In this document: positions 13,125-24,300 of the stretch, in pieces
Layout: each line of letters opens with the position of its first letter
How positions within the stretch are numbered: position 1 is the stretch's first letter
Source of the DNA: Takifugu bimaculatus
Lineage: Eukaryota > Chordata > Actinopteri > Tetraodontiformes > Tetraodontidae
Assembly (NCBI GenBank): GCA_004026145.2
Contig: CP034985.2
Location: 2,706,956 to 2,770,955 of the forward strand
Direction of reading: 5' to 3'
DNA: 64,000 nucleotides
Position numbers and translations under genes: made by a program
The notes under the pieces: generated by a model
Databases searched by the model: none
Told to the model about the DNA's origin: nothing
What the model saw: only the letters and a program-made list of their open reading frames with translations

Positions 13125-13523
13125 ATGGGAAATCCTGGAATTACAAGGTTTTATTGTGATAAATCACATATAATTAAAGTGAACAACCAACACTATTCAT
13201 CAATCGTCAACAGTGACCTCAAACAGAATCAGAGCTCAAGTTTTACTGTTCAGTCCAATAGGGTGGCGTCTCTGGACCCCGACTGTAGATACAGGCAGGT
13301 TTTAATAAATGATCCACCATTGCACTCTTACTCTTCCCAACCTTTGCAACTGAAGAAAGAATATGATCATTATTGGATTATAACAAGGACAACCAAATTC
13401 CCCAATACACTGGGCACTATTTTAAAGAAGATCTTGAAAAGGGCTCCAAAAGTAGGTGTATACAAGAGAGCCTTTTTAGTTGACATATTACAAGTCCTGC
13501 CGTTGTCCCCATGTGACTGTTGA
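13125..13523 (+). other. Unrecognised 132-codon open frame
   Basis: An ATG-started open frame of 132 codons in AT-rich DNA. I do not recognise the product. It has no signal peptide, no membrane segment and no known motif that I can see; it is basic toward the end (KKILKRAPKVG) and contains two cysteines close to its C-terminus. There are no exon-like flanks. It may be chance, or the remnant of an unidentified repeat; a translated search would decide. It is listed because it is among the longest open frames outside the transposons. Confidence 0.15.
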
Positions 13524-14735
13524 AGGGTCGCATATTAGCAAACACAACCTGCAAAATGCTGTGGCAAGAAGTTCAATATGGGATAAAACAAATCTGACCT
13601 AAGTTTCCGATTTGGCCTAAGTATCAAAATAGATTTTTCTCAATCCTTTTTTAATTACAATGTTTATAAATCACATAACTTGGGGTTTCTTTTATCTTTG
13701 CTGAGTAAACCCACACCCAACTCTGGAGCACTATTGGTCCCTCACCAGATTCTGAGACTAACGGTTAAGAAAAACATCCAATGGGTTGATGATATGACAA
13801 AGTATCCTGCGACACGCACGGCCACGAAGTAGGAGGAATATCAATAAACAATCCAAGTGTTTGGACATCTTTTCAGGGAGGTAGTTCAGATGATAAATAT
13901 GATATTCTGTAAACACAGCACTGTGTCATTTACTCTTCCTTTTCTGAGCCTTTCTCCTCATCCTGCTGATTGCCCCCACCCTTCTCCACGTCTGTCCTGG
14001 CTAAAAGCTGTGTTCTTCGTTCACTGCTGGGATCTGGCGCACCAAGGTGAGGACGTGCCAAGGCTGCAGACTCTTCCTGACTGAAGGAAGAATGCCATTA
14101 AAGTTTCAGCGTGTGGAGACAAATGAGGAAAAATCTTTGAAACACTGGAAGGAGGGAGGCAGATCACACTCCAGTTCGATTTTTCTGCTTTGTCCACATG
14201 TTTTTTTTTAAAGGCTTTAGCCTAATGTCTGGTTGCGTTTTGATCCACTGTAGTTTTAGCTTTGATTTTATTTAATGTTTAAAACAGCAAAACTGTTTAG
14301 GAGTTCACAAATATCAGTTCTGAAGCTGATGTGTATGCAAAATAAAATATTAATATTCTGCCAAAGTCTGATGTTCTGATCTTGACAAAATCATGATACA
14401 GTAAATCATATGATCAATTATGCACATATTCTTGGGGCCTTGACTGGTTTAATACACAGGTTCACTATGGTAGATGTGAAGATTCATTATTAGGAAATTG
14501 GGTATTTCCACTATTCAAATGTCATTGTCTTCAGCATAGGGGTTTCCTTTTGCCTCATGTATAACTGTGTTCACTGATGTATAAAAGAATGACAACAGAG
14601 CATAAATGGAAATTATGACCGTCCTCCACAAAGCAGCACATAGTCAGGTGTCGATGCACAGTAAAATTAAGAGAGCTCTTACAGGGCAAAGTTCTCTAAG
14701 TGAGAATGGGACCGAAGGTACATTTAAGACCAGGC
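13524..14735. other. Anonymous DNA
   Basis: No recognisable gene, RNA or repeat family. AT-rich with short open frames only. Confidence 0.5.
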
Positions 14736-15299
14736 TGAGTGAGGGTTCCTTACCTGAGCTGTGACGGGTGCAATTTGGACCCAAAAGCAGCACTCTGGAA
14801 AGCTGGAACCGTTGGTAGTGACCCTATATTAGTACACAGGCAAACAGGAACTCTGGCAGACAATGAAACACAGGAAACAGTCCGTTCTTCAGGCTCAGGG
14901 CCCACGCAATTGGGTTTGAGCAGAGCCGGAATGCGGAGCTGAGGGGAGGACGTGAACCCTCGGAACCGTACAGTTCCGTTTACTGCGGGCAGGAGTGACA
15001 GAGAGGGGCTTACAGGAGATGAGGCCAATGAAGTAGCTGAGCAGACTGGGGATGAACAGCAGCGAATTTGGGGCCAGTCGGAGCGGTCAGGACCAGGTGA
15101 GCAGACAGGAACCAGAAACGCTGAGGCAGAAGTCGTGGTCAGGGACGGAAAGCTGGTGAGTAAAATTCTTCTGAGACATCCGTCTCTGCCTTCTCTCCCT
15201 CAACCAGTGAGTCGTCCCCCCCTGAGGATGGCCCCTCCTCCTCGTCCTCGTTGCTGGATGCCTCGGACGACAGGGAGGACAGAGTCTCAAAATTGGCGC

Positions 15300-15640
15300 C
15301 CCCACCAGCAGTGGGGATCTTGGAGGGCTGGTCAGGGTGACAGCGATGAAACTCTCGGATGAGCTGTGCATCCAGGATGTGACGGGCTGGGACCCATGAC
15401 TTCTCCTCTGGGCCCTATCCCTCCCAGTCTTGAGATACCGGAGACACCTTCCACGGCGGTGGGAGCGCAGCAGGTGGCGAACCGTGAAGGCAGGACCCCC
15501 ATCAATAATCCGTGGAGGTGGTGGCGGCTGAGAAGCAGGCATCAACGGACTTTCTTGAACCGGCTTGATCCTAGAGACATTGAAGGTTGGGTGGATCCGC
15601 ATGGCAGGCCGCAGGGTTGATGACCTTCTCAATAACAAAC
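15300..15640 (-). pseudogene. Decayed chromodomain tail of Gypsy copy 1
   Basis: The minus-strand frame contains HPTFNVSRIKPVQESPL, a proline-rich linker, then IIDGGPAFTVRHLLRSHRRG, which is the start of a chromodomain as found at the end of chromovirus integrases. Past that point the frame shifts and the WEGYG-type core is not readable in the same frame. In chromoviruses this domain reads histone marks to direct integration. Confidence 0.6.
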
Positions 15641-15775
15641 GGCCCGATGAACTTAGGAGCCAGCTTTTTGGACTCCACCCTCAAGGGAAGGTCTCGGGTC
15701 GAGAGCTATACCTTCTGGCCCATCAGGTAATTGGGAGCCTGGGAACGATGGCGGTTGGCGGCCATCGAGTATTGG

Positions 15776-16620
15776 TCAGCAGCTTGTAGGAGAGCAGCCC
15801 TGGCCTGGGTCCAGGTCTGGTGGCAACGGTGGATAAAGGCCTTGACGGACGGACAGGAAGCTTCCTTCTCCAGGGCTGGGAACAGCGGCGGCTGGAAGCC
15901 GTAGGCGCAATGGAAGGGAGAAAGTCCAGTGGCGGAGCTGGTTAGGGTGTTGTGGGCATATTCTACCCACAGTAGCTGCTTGGACCAAGTGGAGGGGTTT
16001 CTGGCAAAGCACCATCTTCATCTCCTGATTCACCCTCTCCGATTGGCCGTTGGATTGGGGATGGAACCCAGAGGAGAGGCTTACGGTGGCCCCAATGAGG
16101 CTGCAGAACTCCCGCCAGAATACGGACGTGAACTGGGGACCCCGATCAGAGACTACATCAGACGGAAGGCCGTGGAGCCAAAATATGTGCTGCAGAACAA
16201 GTTCAGCAGTCTCCTTGGCCGATGGAAGCTTGGGTAGTGGCACAAAGTGGGCCATCTTGCTGAACCGGTCTACCACTGTCAGGATAGTGGTGAATCCGCC
16301 CGACAGTGGCAGACCGGTAACAAAGTCCAGTGAAATATGGGACCAGGGTTGATGTGGAACAGGCGGAGGTTGCAGGTAACCAGCAGGGGCCTGGCGGGAG
16401 GATTTGTGCAGGCTACAGATCAGGAAGGCGTTGACAAACTCTCTTGTGTCTTCCTCTAAAGTGGGCCACCAGAACCGTCGCTGCAGGACTTCTTTAGTGC
16501 GCCGAATACCTGGGTGACAAGTGATCCAGGAGCCGTGGGCCCATTGCAGGACGTCAGACCCTCCGGGACAAACAGGCGGTCAGGAGGACAGGAGCTGGGA
16601 CCAGGCTGATTCTCCAAGGC
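15776..16620 (-). pseudogene. Gypsy integrase fragment (copy 1)
   Basis: Minus-strand frames carry a degraded zinc-binding region (about 16,400-16,560) and then the catalytic core from about 16,340 to 15,980. The DDE triad is legible: an aspartate in SLDFVTGLP, one in VVSDRGPQFTSVFW and a glutamate in NGQSERVNQEMKM. The core inserts retroelement DNA into the genome. The frame breaks at about 15,985, after which the C-terminal part (up to about 15,600, ending in a THPTFNVSRIKP-like block) is in another frame. Confidence 0.82.
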
Positions 16621-16749
16621 AGCTTTTACACACTCCTCTACCTCTCAGGTGAGAGAAGCCACCAGGCAGGGAGCAGGGAGAATGGTGTCTGGGTTGAGGG
16701 CAGTGTCTTCTGTTCCCAAGAACTGGCGGGATAGAGCGTCATGCTTGAC

Positions 16750-17275
16750 GTTGCGGGAGCCAGGCCGATAGGAGAGGGAAAAGTTGAATCTGGTAAAGAA
16801 TCAGGACCACCTGGCCTGACGGGAGTTCAGTCTCTTCGCTGAACAGATGTACTCCAGGTTCTTATGGTCCGTCCACACCAGGAAAGGCAATTTAGTCCCA
16901 TCCAACCAGTGATGCCATTCCTCCAATGCCAGTTTCACCGTCAACAGTTCTCGGTTCCCAATGTCATAATTCCTTTCTGCCGGAGACAGACGTCGGGGGA
17001 AGAAGGCACAGGGGTGCATTTTCCGGTCATCCACAGAGCGTTGAGAGAGAGAATGGCTCCGACCCCCACATCAGAAGCATCCACCTTTACTATGAACTGC
17101 CTTTCAGGATCGGGAACCAGGAGAATGGAAGCTGAGGTGAACCGGGCTTTAAGGTTCTGGAAAGCCTCCTTGGCAGCCTGGGACCAACGGAAGGGTACCT
17201 TGGAGGAGGTGAGAGCAGTGAGTGGAGTGGCCATGGTGCTGTATCCCCGGATAAACCTTCGGTAAAAGTTGGAGT
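16750..17275 (-). pseudogene. Gypsy RT connection and RNase H fragment (copy 1)
   Basis: Starts with the motif NFYRRFIRGYSTMATPLTAL, the end of the Gypsy RT thumb. It continues through KVDASDVGVGAILS, the first RNase H aspartate block. After a frame change at about 17,030 it goes on with HPCAFFPRRLSPAERNYDIG, NRELLTVKLALEEW and VWTDHKNLEYI. These are the standard Gypsy RNase H blocks that follow RT in pol. A stop and frame shift interrupt it, so no working enzyme is encoded. Confidence 0.82.
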
Positions 17276-17726
17276 GAAGAGTAAAGGAGTTTAAGGGCTC
17301 GTTGGAGAACCTGTATGTTCCCACCGTCAGCACATCTGGTGATGGTCCAGTTGTTGGGATGGCCTGGTTAGCTTTTTCTCTGATAGCTAGAACTTTTTCA
17401 GTGAAGAAGCTCATGAAGTCTTCACCACTAAGGGAAGAAGGGATACGTGGATCTAAAACACTGTGACTCTTTGTTAATTTGGCCACAGTGCTGAAAAGAA
17501 ACCTGGGGTTGTTCTTATTTTCCTCAATTAAAGAAGAGAAATAAGCTGTTCTCGCCTTGCCTGTGGTTCCTGTTACTATTATAGACTGACAGATTATCAT
17601 ACTTAGGGGGTCGTCTAATCATTAGGTTAACATCTTAGCTGTGCTGTTATAGGCCAAGGCTGCCGGGGTCCGGAAACATGATCACCTGACAGGCCTCTGT
17701 CACCCCACTGGGTCATGGTTTCCTCT

Positions 17727-17774
17727 CCTTTCCTTTCCTTTCCTTTCCTTTCCTTTCCTTTCCTTTCCTTTCCT
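17727..17774. repeat. (TTTCC)n array in the LINE 3' UTR
   Basis: About nine pentamer units, followed at 17,803-17,822 by a short (AGT)n run. Part of the LINE copy. Confidence 0.85.
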
Positions 17775-17974
17775 CATCAAGCAGACTAGTTATGCTGATT
17801 CTAGTAGTAGTAGTAGTAGTAGTCTTTCTGCTCCCTGCACCCCCTTCTCTATTCATTTACAGGTATCGCCGCCTTCGGAGCTGCATGATGACCTCTGGCC
17901 CTGCTGACCCGCTGTATAAATAGTGTATTTTTGTATGTGTTTCTGTGCTCCGTGCCCGTCCTCTCCTCTCCCTC

Positions 17975-18042
17975 TCCTTCTCCCTCTCCTCTCCTCTCCT
18001 CTCCTCTCCTCTCCTCTCCTCTCCTCTCCTCTCCTCTCCTCT
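17975..18042. repeat. (TCTCC)n array in the LINE 3' UTR
   Basis: About thirteen TCTCC units. The same pentamer lies at the homologous place in the LINE copy at 53 kb, in reverse complement. Confidence 0.9.
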
Positions 18043-18149
18043 CTCTTTACCCAGCAGGGGAGTTTTTCCTTGCCACTGTTGCTTGTCTGGGGTTAGGCCC
18101 TGGGATTCTGGAAAGCGCCTTGAAACAATTTTGATTGTAAAAGACGCTA

Positions 18150-18180
<31 letters not shown>

Positions 18181-18234
18181 TTTGATTTGATTTGATTTGA
18201 TTTGATTTGATTTGATTTCATTTCATTTGATCCA

Positions 18235-19075
18235 AAATTGTACTGGGAATGAGAGTCATCGCTACAAAAAATGACGTATAAAAAGTCCCCCAAAAGAAAA
18301 ACTTTTCATCTCATTCATTCATTGTTTTGGCCAGAGACTCGTAGTTTTTATTCATTTATTGAGTTGTGTTCAGGTTTTCATTTGACCAAAAAGATCCTCT
18401 TTGTCATTTATTATGGAATTTTACCAAACTCGAGACGAGATGAGACAAGAGGTTTTAACCAATGAATTTTTTATTTTTTTTTGTAGTATAAGGAAAAAAA
18501 AGTTGCCGATTTTTACAGCAATACTTGTAATAACTAAGCCCAACCATCAGCATAGTTTTCACTATAAACTATATTTTTCATCTCCATGACAATGTGTCTG
18601 AGACACAGCAGTTATACATCACGAGAACAAATGAACTCTCAGTCGTTTCTGAGGCCACAGAGTGTAACTGGTCTTCTGCAGGTGATCCATACCATAATAT
18701 TCTGAGCCCTGCAGACAAAAAGAAAGACAAATTTGTTCCTCTGCTGGATCAATAACCGACTCTCCCGCGGCACTTTCACGCTTATTTATTTATTATTTAG
18801 TTGGATTTCACTGTTGCCACAGAATGGAGGGACATCTGCAGGACTTCAGAATTTTTGTGATTTAACTGTCTCTGTTGGACTCCTGAAAAATATTTCTGCA
18901 GCTTGATTATTAAAAAGCTTTTAGATCCAACTCTTCTCTCCAGGATCCAAATGCTTCAGCTCTCCTGCAGGGAGCACAAAACATGTGAGAGGCATCATTA
19001 TCTCATTCTCTCTGGATGGGTTTTTACTGATTTAAAATGATGCTTTTGAATGTTTTTTTTGGCTATTTTTTTAAA
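18235..19075. other. Anonymous AT-rich DNA
   Basis: No gene or repeat family recognised. Confidence 0.5.
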
Positions 19076-19082
19076 TGGAGAA

Positions 19083-19185
19083 GCAGAGGGTTCCCAATTC
19101 AAGCCCCGGTGTGGACAAAACATGGATTCAGGTCGTACCAGAACACCTTCAGAGCACTACCAACCGAATATTGTTTAAAATAAAT
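19083..19185 (+). mobile_element. tRNA-derived SINE fragment
   Basis: Contains a B-box-like AATTCAAGCCCCGG and the stretch GAACACCTTCAGAGCACT, the latter shared exactly with the SINE at 35.7 kb read on its own strand. The tRNA-like A-box end is missing, so this is an internal fragment next to the following Gypsy remnant. Confidence 0.55.
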
Positions 19186-19261
19186 CAAAGAAAAAAGAAT
19201 AGTTGGCTGACATCTCTTTATTTCCATTTCATAACACGAAAGCAGAGAGCCAAGAACAACC

Positions 19262-19690
19262 CATGTGCCTCCCCCCTTTCATATGGCGTCCAAAGTGGAT
19301 GGGTCTTGGTGACTTTCGCTGCCTGAACAATGTCACTGTGGATGATCGTTATCCCATTCCAAACATGCGGGATTTATCCGGTCGCCTGGGAGCGCAACGA
19401 TTTTTTTCTAAGGTGATCTGGTGAGTGATTATCCAGGTTGAAGTGAAGATCGCTGGGATTACCAGTCCGGCCTTTCTGAATTCCGAAGCATGCTTTTTTG
19501 GCCTGAAAGGAGCAGCGCAAACATTCCATAGGCTGATGAACTCAGCTTTCCTTCACCTCAAATTTGTATTTGTGAATCTGGATGACATTTTGCTAGCCAG
19601 CCTGTCAGCTAACGAGCGTCTGGTGCACCATAAACACGTCTTTGAGCGTCTTGAAGACCACAGCGAAGAGCCAGTTTGGACTACCCGTGA
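19262..19690 (+). pseudogene. Gypsy reverse transcriptase fragment (copy 3)
   Basis: Fingers and palm residues appear in two frames (19,203-19,424 and 19,425-19,694) around a stop at about 19,421. The catalytic pair is DD in FVNLDDILLASL; the residue two before it, Tyr in intact relatives, is Asn here. The block GLKGAAQTFHRLMNSAF fits the palm helix. The region after 19,690 reads in yet another frame. Confidence 0.75.
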
Positions 19691-19839
19691 TTGATTTCTT
19701 GGGCCACACCACAGGGCACAGTTCCCTGGCCTTCTAAGGTACAGTTGGTGGTGATTGTGGTTAAAGCCCTGCACACGGCCCACCTCTTGCAGCTACTTTA
19801 CAGGGCCCTTAGGCTATGGAAGGCCAACCACCAGGTTGA

Positions 19840-20195
19840 TTGGACTCCTGAACAGATCCAGGCATTTATTGGAGATAAGTCTGCCCTGGCAAATGCAGCG
19901 CTCTGGGCACATCCTGCATTGCAGGCATCCATAGCGCTTATGACTGATGGATCAGACGTGGCTGTGGGGGCAGCAGTCTAGCAGCGCATGGCTGGTGCGT
20001 GGCAACTGCTGGCATTTTGTAGCCATAAACTGCAGGGCAATGAGTTAAACTACTTTGTTTTCGATTGGGAGTTGTTGGCGTTGTACCTGGCTATGCGCCA
20101 TTTCTGTTTTCTGCTAGAGGGCCGCGCTTTTACAGCCTATGTCAACCATAAACCGTTGATATTTGCTATGTCCAAGCTTGCGCGTCCAAGGTAAC
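19840..20195 (+). pseudogene. Gypsy RNase H fragment (copy 3)
   Basis: Blocks IDWT-like WTPEQIQAFIGDKSALA, LMTDGSDVAVGAAV (first catalytic Asp), AFCSHKLQGNELNYFVFDWE, and LLEGRAFTAYVNHKPLIFAM. One in-frame stop at about 19,979 separates the two halves. Confidence 0.75.
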
Positions 20196-20599
20196 TGAGC
20201 CATGGTCTGCTTGACAGCATTGTCTGTCATGGGTGCTGTGTGCCCGGTGCACTTCGGGGCAGATTTTTTAGCCATGGCTGCCAACCAGCCTGGGGATCAG
20301 GAAATTGTGGCACTTAAGACTACTGGTACAGGCCTAAAGCTCGAGAATGCTGTGGAACAAGAAGTTGGTCCTATGCACCTCTGCGACGTTTCCACGGGTC
20401 GGGCCCGTCCTATCGTACTTGTGACCGACATCAGTGAACCTGGTTGGGTCCAAGTTACACAGGTCTGGTCTCTGTAAGGATGTCAGTTATTGGGTGGCTG
20501 TTTGTGTGACCTGACAGCATGCTAAAGTGCACCAGCACAACAGGGCCCCCTTGAGCCATTGGGACCTGGTGTCCCATTTACATCCCCATCAGGTGGCCA

Positions 20600-20985
20600 G
20601 AGGTGGTTCCTTTTTCCTCCATGACATTTGTGGATGTGGTCTGCATGTTTCTTTCGGCTTGGGTCAAGCATTTTGGCTCCTCTTCTGACATCACCTCTGA
20701 CAGGGGACCTCAGTTCATTATGATGCTTTGGTCAGTGCTAGCGAGGTCCCTAAGTACACAGGTTCACCTCACTACTGTGTACCACCCTAAGTGTGACGGC
20801 TTGCGTGAACCTTCACAGGTCACTCAAGGATTGCGTGCTGCACTCTTGGATGGGAACTTGGTGGATCATTTGCCTTGGATGATGCTGATGCTTGGACTAT
20901 GTTCAGCCCCTAAGGAGAAACTGGATGCTTCACCTTCAGATTTGGTTTTCAGGCAGCCCCTTCGTGTCCTGGGGGAAATTTGCCA
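20600..20985 (+). pseudogene. Gypsy integrase core fragment (copy 3)
   Basis: The central part of the DDE core is legible: FVDVVCMFLSAWVKHFGSSS, SDRGPQF (second catalytic Asp), a block aligned with the conserved YHPxxxGxxE region in which the usual residues are partly changed, and LDASPSDLVFRQPLRV. It lies 3' of RNase H as in Ty3/Gypsy pol. Confidence 0.72.
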
Positions 20986-21349
20986 GAGTGTTTTGCCCCT
21001 TTTTCTTTTCTGTTGTGCACCATTTTTTTTCCGAATCTGCTCTCACTCCATCTCCAGTCCATCACTGTTTCCCATGGAAACAACGGAGCTTGGGATGGCT
21101 GGTTTTGTTTTCAATTTTTTTCATGACAAGCACGGTTTGCTTCTCAACACCCCCATACGATGGTCCATTTAGGGTGTTGGAGACAGGCTCGAAGAGTTTT
21201 GTGTTGTTATGGGGGGCATAGGGAGCACATAACTTTGAATAGGCTTAAGCAGCCACATTTGGTGACTGATCAAGCCTCTGGCGAGGGACTGACTTTTCCC
21301 TGGCTATGTGGTGGGCACCCAGGTACCTCTCACCAAGGAGGATTATGGG

Positions 21350-24300
21350 TTGGGGACCATGTCCTTATGGTTTTACTGCACTTTTAGTATTCAATCATTC
21401 ATTCGGGTTTCTGCATTCATAAAGAGAATGGACAAAAATCCAGTCTTTCTTTATCCTGCCACAATGCAGTATATTTACAATTATAATTTAGGAAATTCAG
21501 ACAACAGCAACATTGAAAGCAAACGATCATCCTAACCCTAACTCCAAAAATCACAAATGGGGAAACAGCCAATCTGGTCTTAAGCTGAGTGACTAAATGC
21601 CAAAACCACCTTTTCCTGCTGAAAACACATGCATGTGGGTATGAATTAGTGTTCTTGATTGATTCTGGTCCAATCTGGCTATTAAAAATTTTGCAAAATG
21701 CTGAGATGGAGGATGAATACCTTTTGGAGGCAGCTTTTGTCACAAACGATGAACCATGAACTGTGTCCCCCCCCCCCCCCCCATTCCCAAGTATGAGGCA
21801 AGTGTGTCCGTGCTACTTGTACTGTCAGAGTTGCTTATTGTTACCTCCCGTTATGTTTTCTACTGTCAGGCGGTTTACAGTAGAGTCGCCCTCAAGTCCT
21901 GCCATCACCTCAGAGCCATGAACACACCACCCACCCCAAACCCTGGAGTCCCACCCATGCTGAAAAAGAGAAATATCTGTATTAAGATAACAAAGTTTTA
22001 TGGTCATGTACTAAAATTCTGTCTCGCTGTGCAGTAAGAGCACATGATTGCAGGAAAATAGATTTCTCATATTTGGTACACAGCCAAATCAAATCAAAAC
22101 CCTCTAAGCAGAGAGAAGATGCTGAAACTTTATTTCTCTACTTAGAAACACAGGGTACTGCCAGAGCATCATTACGTTTATTTTCTCTTTCTGTATATCT
22201 GGTCTTGCTGCTCTAAGAGGAAAACAAACAAGAACAGCAGGAAACGAGGGTGAAAACAATAAACTGGACTATTTTTTCTGCTTATAGTCTCCCTCAGTGG
22301 AAAACTGGTACCAGAAAAAGGTCCACACCAAACTCAACCTTTTCAGTTTCAATCACCCTGATTTAGCATCTTAGATTTGGTGAAGGGGGAAAAACACTTT
22401 GAATTTGGTGCTAATCTCAGCATTGACTCAAACAATTTAAATTTTAGATTTAAATGTCTCTTTATAAAAATCCCATTTTAGGAGCTCCTTCATTTGCATT
22501 TTACACAACTACTGCTTCTTTTCATTATTATACATTTCATATATGCTATTGTGTTTTATAAACAATCTAAAAACATATGTACTGATTATATGTAAAAAAT
22601 AAGTAAAAATCTTTTTAGGCATCCTGATTAATGCTTCTTCTTATTGTATTAAAGAAAGCCATTCGGTCACAGATTTCATAATTTCTATGTACAAATATAA
22701 TAAACCAAAAGATTATTTCCATCCATCTGTCCGTCCATCTGTCCATCTATCCATCCATCCATCCATCCATCCATCCATCCATCCATCCATCCATCCATCC
22801 ATCCATCCATCTCCACAGCTTCATTCTGCAGTTTTGCTGTATCTGAAAGATGAATTACATACTTACATATCAAATTTAGTTTTTTGGTGTTGAAAAAAGC
22901 ATTTAAGAGTGTCTGTTAGCTTAGTAGACATTTACGTTCCATCAATCTTCTGTATTTGTAAAGCGGATAGCTTTCTGCAACCTTCAGGGTCTTAATTGCA
23001 AACATACAGTAAAATTTGCCAGAGGGGAGCTGCATTGTGAGCTTTATAATTGGATATTGATCTCAGATTTATATTTAAAGTCTTAAACTTTGTGGATGCT
23101 GCATGTTCTTTGCAATGAAACAGGCTTCCCCACACTGTTCTCCTTTAGTCTACACCTTTGGTCTCTGAAACTGTGCAGTACCAACAAATGCCTTTCAGAA
23201 TAATGACATCAAGAGACAGTATTCAAAAGAGCAATAATGATAATTGAATCTTTAAATAGGTACCTAAACATACATGATTGTAAAGGTGGAGGGAGGGTGT
23301 AACAGTCATGGAAAGAATGCCAACTGAACTTTTGTGCCCGAAGTAAAAGTGGTTACCATGGTTACTAGTGTCGGTGAATGACACAATGTGCAGTCAAGCC
23401 TCCAGAAATATCATCGTGATTTTAGAATCTGGGTTACTCCAGTCAAGCTGGTCTTAAATTATGGAAACCAGCATTATGCATGTACAGCAACAGCAGTGAA
23501 TTATTGATTATCTTCAGGCTTTTAGCAGGACTCCCTCTCTCAACTAACATTTAAACCATACAGTATGTCCTCGCAGATTATAAAGGACCTCTGGGGTTCT
23601 CCGGTCCAATTCTTTGTCATTACCATGACAATCTAAACATTGAAGAGCAGTGCAACATTAATCTTGGATTCATTAATCACCAATATCACCTGGAAACGCT
23701 CAATTCCACATTGAAAGGGAGATAGGATCAGTAGGATTAATATAGATGTGATATTAACAACGTATGTCTTTGTTTGATGCTTGAAGTCATTCTTCGTTCT
23801 TTCTGCGGGATTATACATTTAGTATCACAAGTATCACTCTTCTGTCAGCAGAGGCGGCACGAGCAGAGACAGAAGCTGGAAAAAAGAGAGTGAGCTGGCA
23901 GCTCCAGGCAGCCATCTTGGATTGGGTTAAAAGCCTAATCTTGGTCACGCTGTATCAGCAGCAAAAGAGAGATAACAGAGTGAGGGAATGCCTGCGTGGG
24001 GAAACCCCTCTGCAGAGAGAGAGGGAGAGAGAGAGAATGAATACTGCAGAGAATATTGCAGAAAAACCTGGGTGGGGGGGAGAATGCAGGGTCTGCGGCC
24101 ACTTCAGGCCATTGCTGGAATATTATTAGATCTGTATCATATTTAATATTACAGATTTGTCTAACAGACAATTTTGCTGCACTTAAATGAGCTCATGAGC
24201 AACACTGGATGGCAGCTAATTAGTGCTATGTTTAGTCGTTCTGTGCGATTGTTAAAACAAGTCATCAGGTCTTGATGATGATTTTCAGTTTGACAAACAT

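Larger units (their letters stand above)
14740..17275 (-). mobile_element. Ty3/Gypsy (chromovirus-type) retrotransposon remnant, copy 1
   Basis: Minus-strand remnant that reads, from 17,275 downward, RT connection, RNase H, integrase and a decayed chromodomain, in the order of Ty3/Gypsy pol. The stretch 14,740-15,150 looks like non-coding 3' flank of the element, but I cannot identify the LTR. The upstream part (gag, protease, most of RT) is missing, replaced at about 17,275-17,283 by a LINE fragment. Multiple frame changes make it inactive. It belongs to the same family as the copy at 32.5-34.2 kb: both share the integrase block MAHFVPLPKLPSAKETA. Confidence 0.85.
17283..18232 (+). mobile_element. 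L2/CR1-like LINE 3' end with an inverted ORF segment at its 5' side (copy 1)
   Basis: The 3' part (about 17,595-18,232, + strand) is the 3' UTR of a fish LINE: two simple repeats, (TTTCC)n and (TCTCC)n, a conserved stretch reading GGGTTAGGCCCTGGGATTCT, and a terminal tail of TTTGA repeats after ATAAATAAAG. The 5' part (17,283-17,590) is in the opposite orientation. On the minus strand it encodes SSLIEENKNNPRFLFSTVAK and onward to EPLNSFTL, the linker just before the reverse transcriptase in L2-like LINEs. The same junction occurs in the copy at 53 kb. No RT domain is present in this copy. Confidence 0.75.
19262..21345 (+). mobile_element. Old Ty3/Gypsy retrotransposon fossil (copy 3, a different family)
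   Basis: Plus-strand remnant in the order RT, RNase H, integrase, C-terminal domain. RT: DFRCLNNVTVDDRYPIPNMR and further FVNLDDILLASL, in which the usual tyrosine before LDD is asparagine. RNase H: LMTDGSDVAVGAAV, ELLALYLAMRHFCFLLEGR, AYVNHKPLIFAM. Integrase core: SDITSDRGPQFIMMLW followed by a YHPKCDGLREPSQ block. C-terminal: YDGPFRVLE near 21,150. Many stops and indels; the zinc-binding region (about 20,390-20,580) is barely readable. More decayed and of a different family than the copies at 15-17 and 32-34 kb. No LTR seen. Confidence 0.8.

Noticed and set aside
17795..17825. CRISPR-like or coding trinucleotide repeat (AGT)n
   Set aside because: It is a six-unit microsatellite within the LINE 3' UTR; no spacers, no vertebrate CRISPR expected.
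21767..21782. C16 tract as a possible regulatory element
   Set aside because: Simple homopolymer; nothing around it suggests a role.
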